From assembly GCA_012520695.1 (NCBI GenBank), contig JAAYNU010000078.1, positions 1 through 6,214 of the forward strand: a DNA stretch of 6,214 nt, given 5' to 3'. A model generated the notes under the pieces. The model searched no databases, was not told the DNA's origin, and saw only the letters and a list, made by a program, of their open reading frames with translations. Below, piece by piece: positions 4,919 through 6,214 of this stretch. Every line of letters starts with the position of its first letter. Positions within the stretch are counted from its first letter, which is position 1. Position numbers and translations under genes: made by a program. The DNA comes from Erysipelothrix sp. (GTDB taxonomy: Bacteria > Bacillota_I > Bacilli_A > Erysipelotrichales > Erysipelotrichaceae).

Positions 4919-5479
4919 ATGGCTAGTATATGGAAAAAAATAGCTTCAGTGTTATTCGAAGAAGAAGAAATAAGAGTTGAAGAAGAATTGGATTCAACAC
5001 CGGATGTTCTTGAAATTCCGAAGTTAAAACCAATGGCAGAAAAAACAGTTCCTGTAATCAAGGAAGTGATTGAAGAGCCAATCATTCAAGTTGTTACTGA
5101 AGAACGTAAATCAATGATGATTGACGTTGATGTGACAAAGGATGTTTCTGAACCTATTGTTGAAGTGAAGAAGGTTGTACCTAAAGTATCAAAAAAATAC
5201 CAGCGTACAGACATCATTTCACCCATCTTTGGGGGACCAGAAAGTCCATCAGAACCAATTGAAAACAAAGTATTTACAGAAGTAAAAACACGCCAACCAT
5301 TAACTGAAATTATCAGCCCGATGTTTGGTAAAGTAGAAGTGGTCGATCAAAAAGACAGCATTGATTCTTCATTATTAGAAATTGATATCAGTGATATGCT
5401 GACGCCAAGTTCTGATGCAGGTGAGGTTCAAGCTTCTTTATTTGATTATTTAGAAGGGTTAAATGAAGATGAAGAATAG
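4919..5479 (+). CDS. Acidic low-complexity protein with two IISP(I/M)FG motifs; SftA N-terminus-like
   Basis: A 186-residue protein rich in Glu, Val, Ile, Lys and Pro and likely disordered, with no signal peptide or membrane helix. The first 14 residues (M-A-S-I-W-K-K-I-A-S-V-L-F-E) could form an amphipathic helix, followed by a run of Glu. Two copies of a short motif stand 32 residues apart: R-T-D-I-I-S-P-I-F-G (96-105) and L-T-E-I-I-S-P-M-F-G (128-137). Near the C-terminus is Q-A-S-L-F (171-175), then an acidic tail. The T-E-x-x-S-x-I-F-G pattern recalls a short conserved element in the disordered N-terminal region of SftA-type DNA translocases. In Bacillus, sftA stands next to murC, as this gene does. 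No FtsK motor domain follows; the ORF ends and murC begins. A role as cell-division or chromosome-associated adaptor is therefore plausible but unproven. The ribosome binding site (GCGAGTG, 4903-4909) is weak. The gene overlaps murC by 17 nt. Confidence 0.75.
   Translation: MASIWKKIASVLFEEEEIRVEEELDSTPDVLEIPKLKPMAEKTVPVIKEVIEEPIIQVVTEERKSMMIDVDVTKDVSEPIVEVKKVVPKVSKKYQRTDIISPIFGGPESPSEPIENKVFTEVKTRQPLTEIISPMFGKVEVVDQKDSIDSSLLEIDISDMLTPSSDAGEVQASLFDYLEGLNEDEE
5453..5458 (+). promoter_or_regulatory. Ribosome binding site AGAAGG(G) for murC
   Basis: AGAAGGG (5452-5458 with flanks) lies within the last codons of the upstream gene. It is 4 nt from the ATG at 5463 and 10 nt from a second in-frame ATG at 5469. 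Both are usable, so the murC start is uncertain by two codons. Confidence 0.55.
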
Positions 5480-6214
5480 ACGATTACATTTTGTTGGTAT
5501 TAAGGGGACGGGAATGGCTGCGCTTGCGCGTATTTGCTATAAGCTCGGATACCACGTACAGGGATCAGACATTGCAACGCACTTCTTTACAGAAGATGCG
5601 CTCCGCGATCTTGGAATCCCGATTTCTGAATTCAATGCAAATTCCATTGAAGACGGCATGAGTGTTATTGTCGGGAATGCATTTGGTGATGATCATGTTG
5701 AAGTATTAGCGGCAAAGAATAACGACACAGTTCGAGTTGTTCGCTATCACGATTTCTTAGGAGAAATCATGTCCGATTATCGCACGATTGCGGTCAGTGG
5801 ATCACATGGTAAAACAACCACAACAACACTTCTTAGAGATATGTTGTCGTATACAAAAGAAACAGGCTACCTCATTGGCGATGGTCGAGGTGACTTAGTT
5901 GCTGATGATGAGTACTTTGCTGTTGAGGCATGTGAATTCCGTCGTCATTTCTTATCGTATCATCCTGATGTTGCGATTATGACAAATTTTGAAATTGATC
6001 ACGTTGATTATTTCAAATCTGAAGCGGATTACTTATCAGCGTTCGAGGAGTTTTCTCAAAACGTTAAAGAGCTTCTTGTTGTTTGGGGAGATGATCCTCA
6101 TTTCAGTGAGATGACATTTAAACCAAGTGTTTGGACTTATGGGTTCAGTGAATCAAATGATATCCAAGCACGAGAAATCGTTCGTAACACGGATAGTTCA
6201 GAATTTGATGTCTA
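5463..6214 (+). CDS. murC: UDP-N-acetylmuramate--L-alanine ligase MurC (3' end outside window)
   Basis: MurC adds L-alanine to UDP-N-acetylmuramic acid with ATP, the first peptide step of cytoplasmic peptidoglycan precursor synthesis. Some 250 of the expected 430 or so residues are in the window, and the frame is open to the end. Visible motifs are the N-terminal UDP-binding Rossmann loop H-F-V-G-I-K-G-T-G-M-A-A-L-A (residues 9-22) and S-D at 35-36. The ATP-binding P-loop is G-S-H-G-K-T-T-T-T (113-121). The substrate and metal region is E-A-C-E-F-R-R-H-F (155-163) followed by T-N-F-E-I-D-H-V-D-Y-F (174-184). The E-A-C-E-x-R-R-H-F form and the I-K-G-T-G-M variant are those of MurC rather than MurD, MurE or MurF. 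The start is ATG 5463, with 5469 as an in-frame alternative. The 17-nt overlap with the preceding gene points to coupled translation. Confidence 0.95.
   Translation, partial: MKMKNRRLHFVGIKGTGMAALARICYKLGYHVQGSDIATHFFTEDALRDLGIPISEFNANSIEDGMSVIVGNAFGDDHVEVLAAKNNDTVRVVRYHDFLGEIMSDYRTIAVSGSHGKTTTTTLLRDMLSYTKETGYLIGDGRGDLVADDEYFAVEACEFRRHFLSYHPDVAIMTNFEIDHVDYFKSEADYLSAFEEFSQNVKELLVVWGDDPHFSEMTFKPSVWTYGFSESNDIQAREIVRNTDSSEFDV

Noticed and set aside
5086..5268. A 60-codon minus-strand frame
   Set aside because: It is antisense to the acidic murC-adjacent gene and shows no motif or ribosome binding site; it is a shadow of the real frame.

Overview
The window looks like chromosomal DNA from a low-GC, AT-rich Firmicutes-type bacterium, most likely of the Erysipelotrichia (Erysipelothrix-like). 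The clues are Shine-Dalgarno sites of the GGAGG type, a Bacillus-like tmcAL (ylbM), a trmB / M42-peptidase pair leading towards murC, and rho-independent terminators. The genus is an inference from gene content and protein style; no database was consulted. I see no insertion sequence, prophage, CRISPR array, tRNA or rRNA. This is mainly housekeeping DNA with some unusual details.

Left part (1-597): the C-terminal end of an SGNH/GDSL-type hydrolase. It is followed immediately, in the same reading frame, by a 61-codon two-helix membrane-protein ORF. That ORF has a good ribosome binding site but ACG where the start codon should be. A strong 16-bp hairpin then separates it from a convergent gene and can serve as a two-way terminator.

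Middle part, minus strand (595-2469): a stand-alone ABC-type AAA ATPase (COG3910-like) and tmcAL, the tRNA-Met cytidine acetate ligase. A terminator whose stem contains the tmcAL stop codon lies between them, and the ATPase has its own extended -10 promoter. tmcAL appears to be leaderless: its -10 element ends six bases before the ATG, and no Shine-Dalgarno site is visible.

Divergent control region (2470-2565): a perfect 16-bp palindrome supplies back-to-back TTTACA -35 boxes for tmcAL (leftward) and trmB (rightward). Two tRNA-modification genes, one acting on C34 of tRNA-Met and one on G46 of many tRNAs, may therefore share one regulatory point.

Right part, plus strand (2566-6214): a tight, probably single operon. 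Its order is trmB, an M42 metallo-aminopeptidase (11-nt overlap), a lipoprotein of unknown function (about 17-nt overlap), a 186-residue acidic, low-complexity protein, and murC (overlapping by 17 nt, cut by the window end). The 186-residue protein carries two copies of a T-[DE]-I-I-S-P-[IM]-F-G motif and a C-terminal QASLF. It stands next to murC, where Bacillus has the DNA translocase SftA, and its motifs recall the disordered N-terminal part of SftA. This makes it the most interesting gene in the window. The operon thus mixes tRNA methylation, peptide turnover, an envelope lipoprotein and peptidoglycan precursor synthesis.
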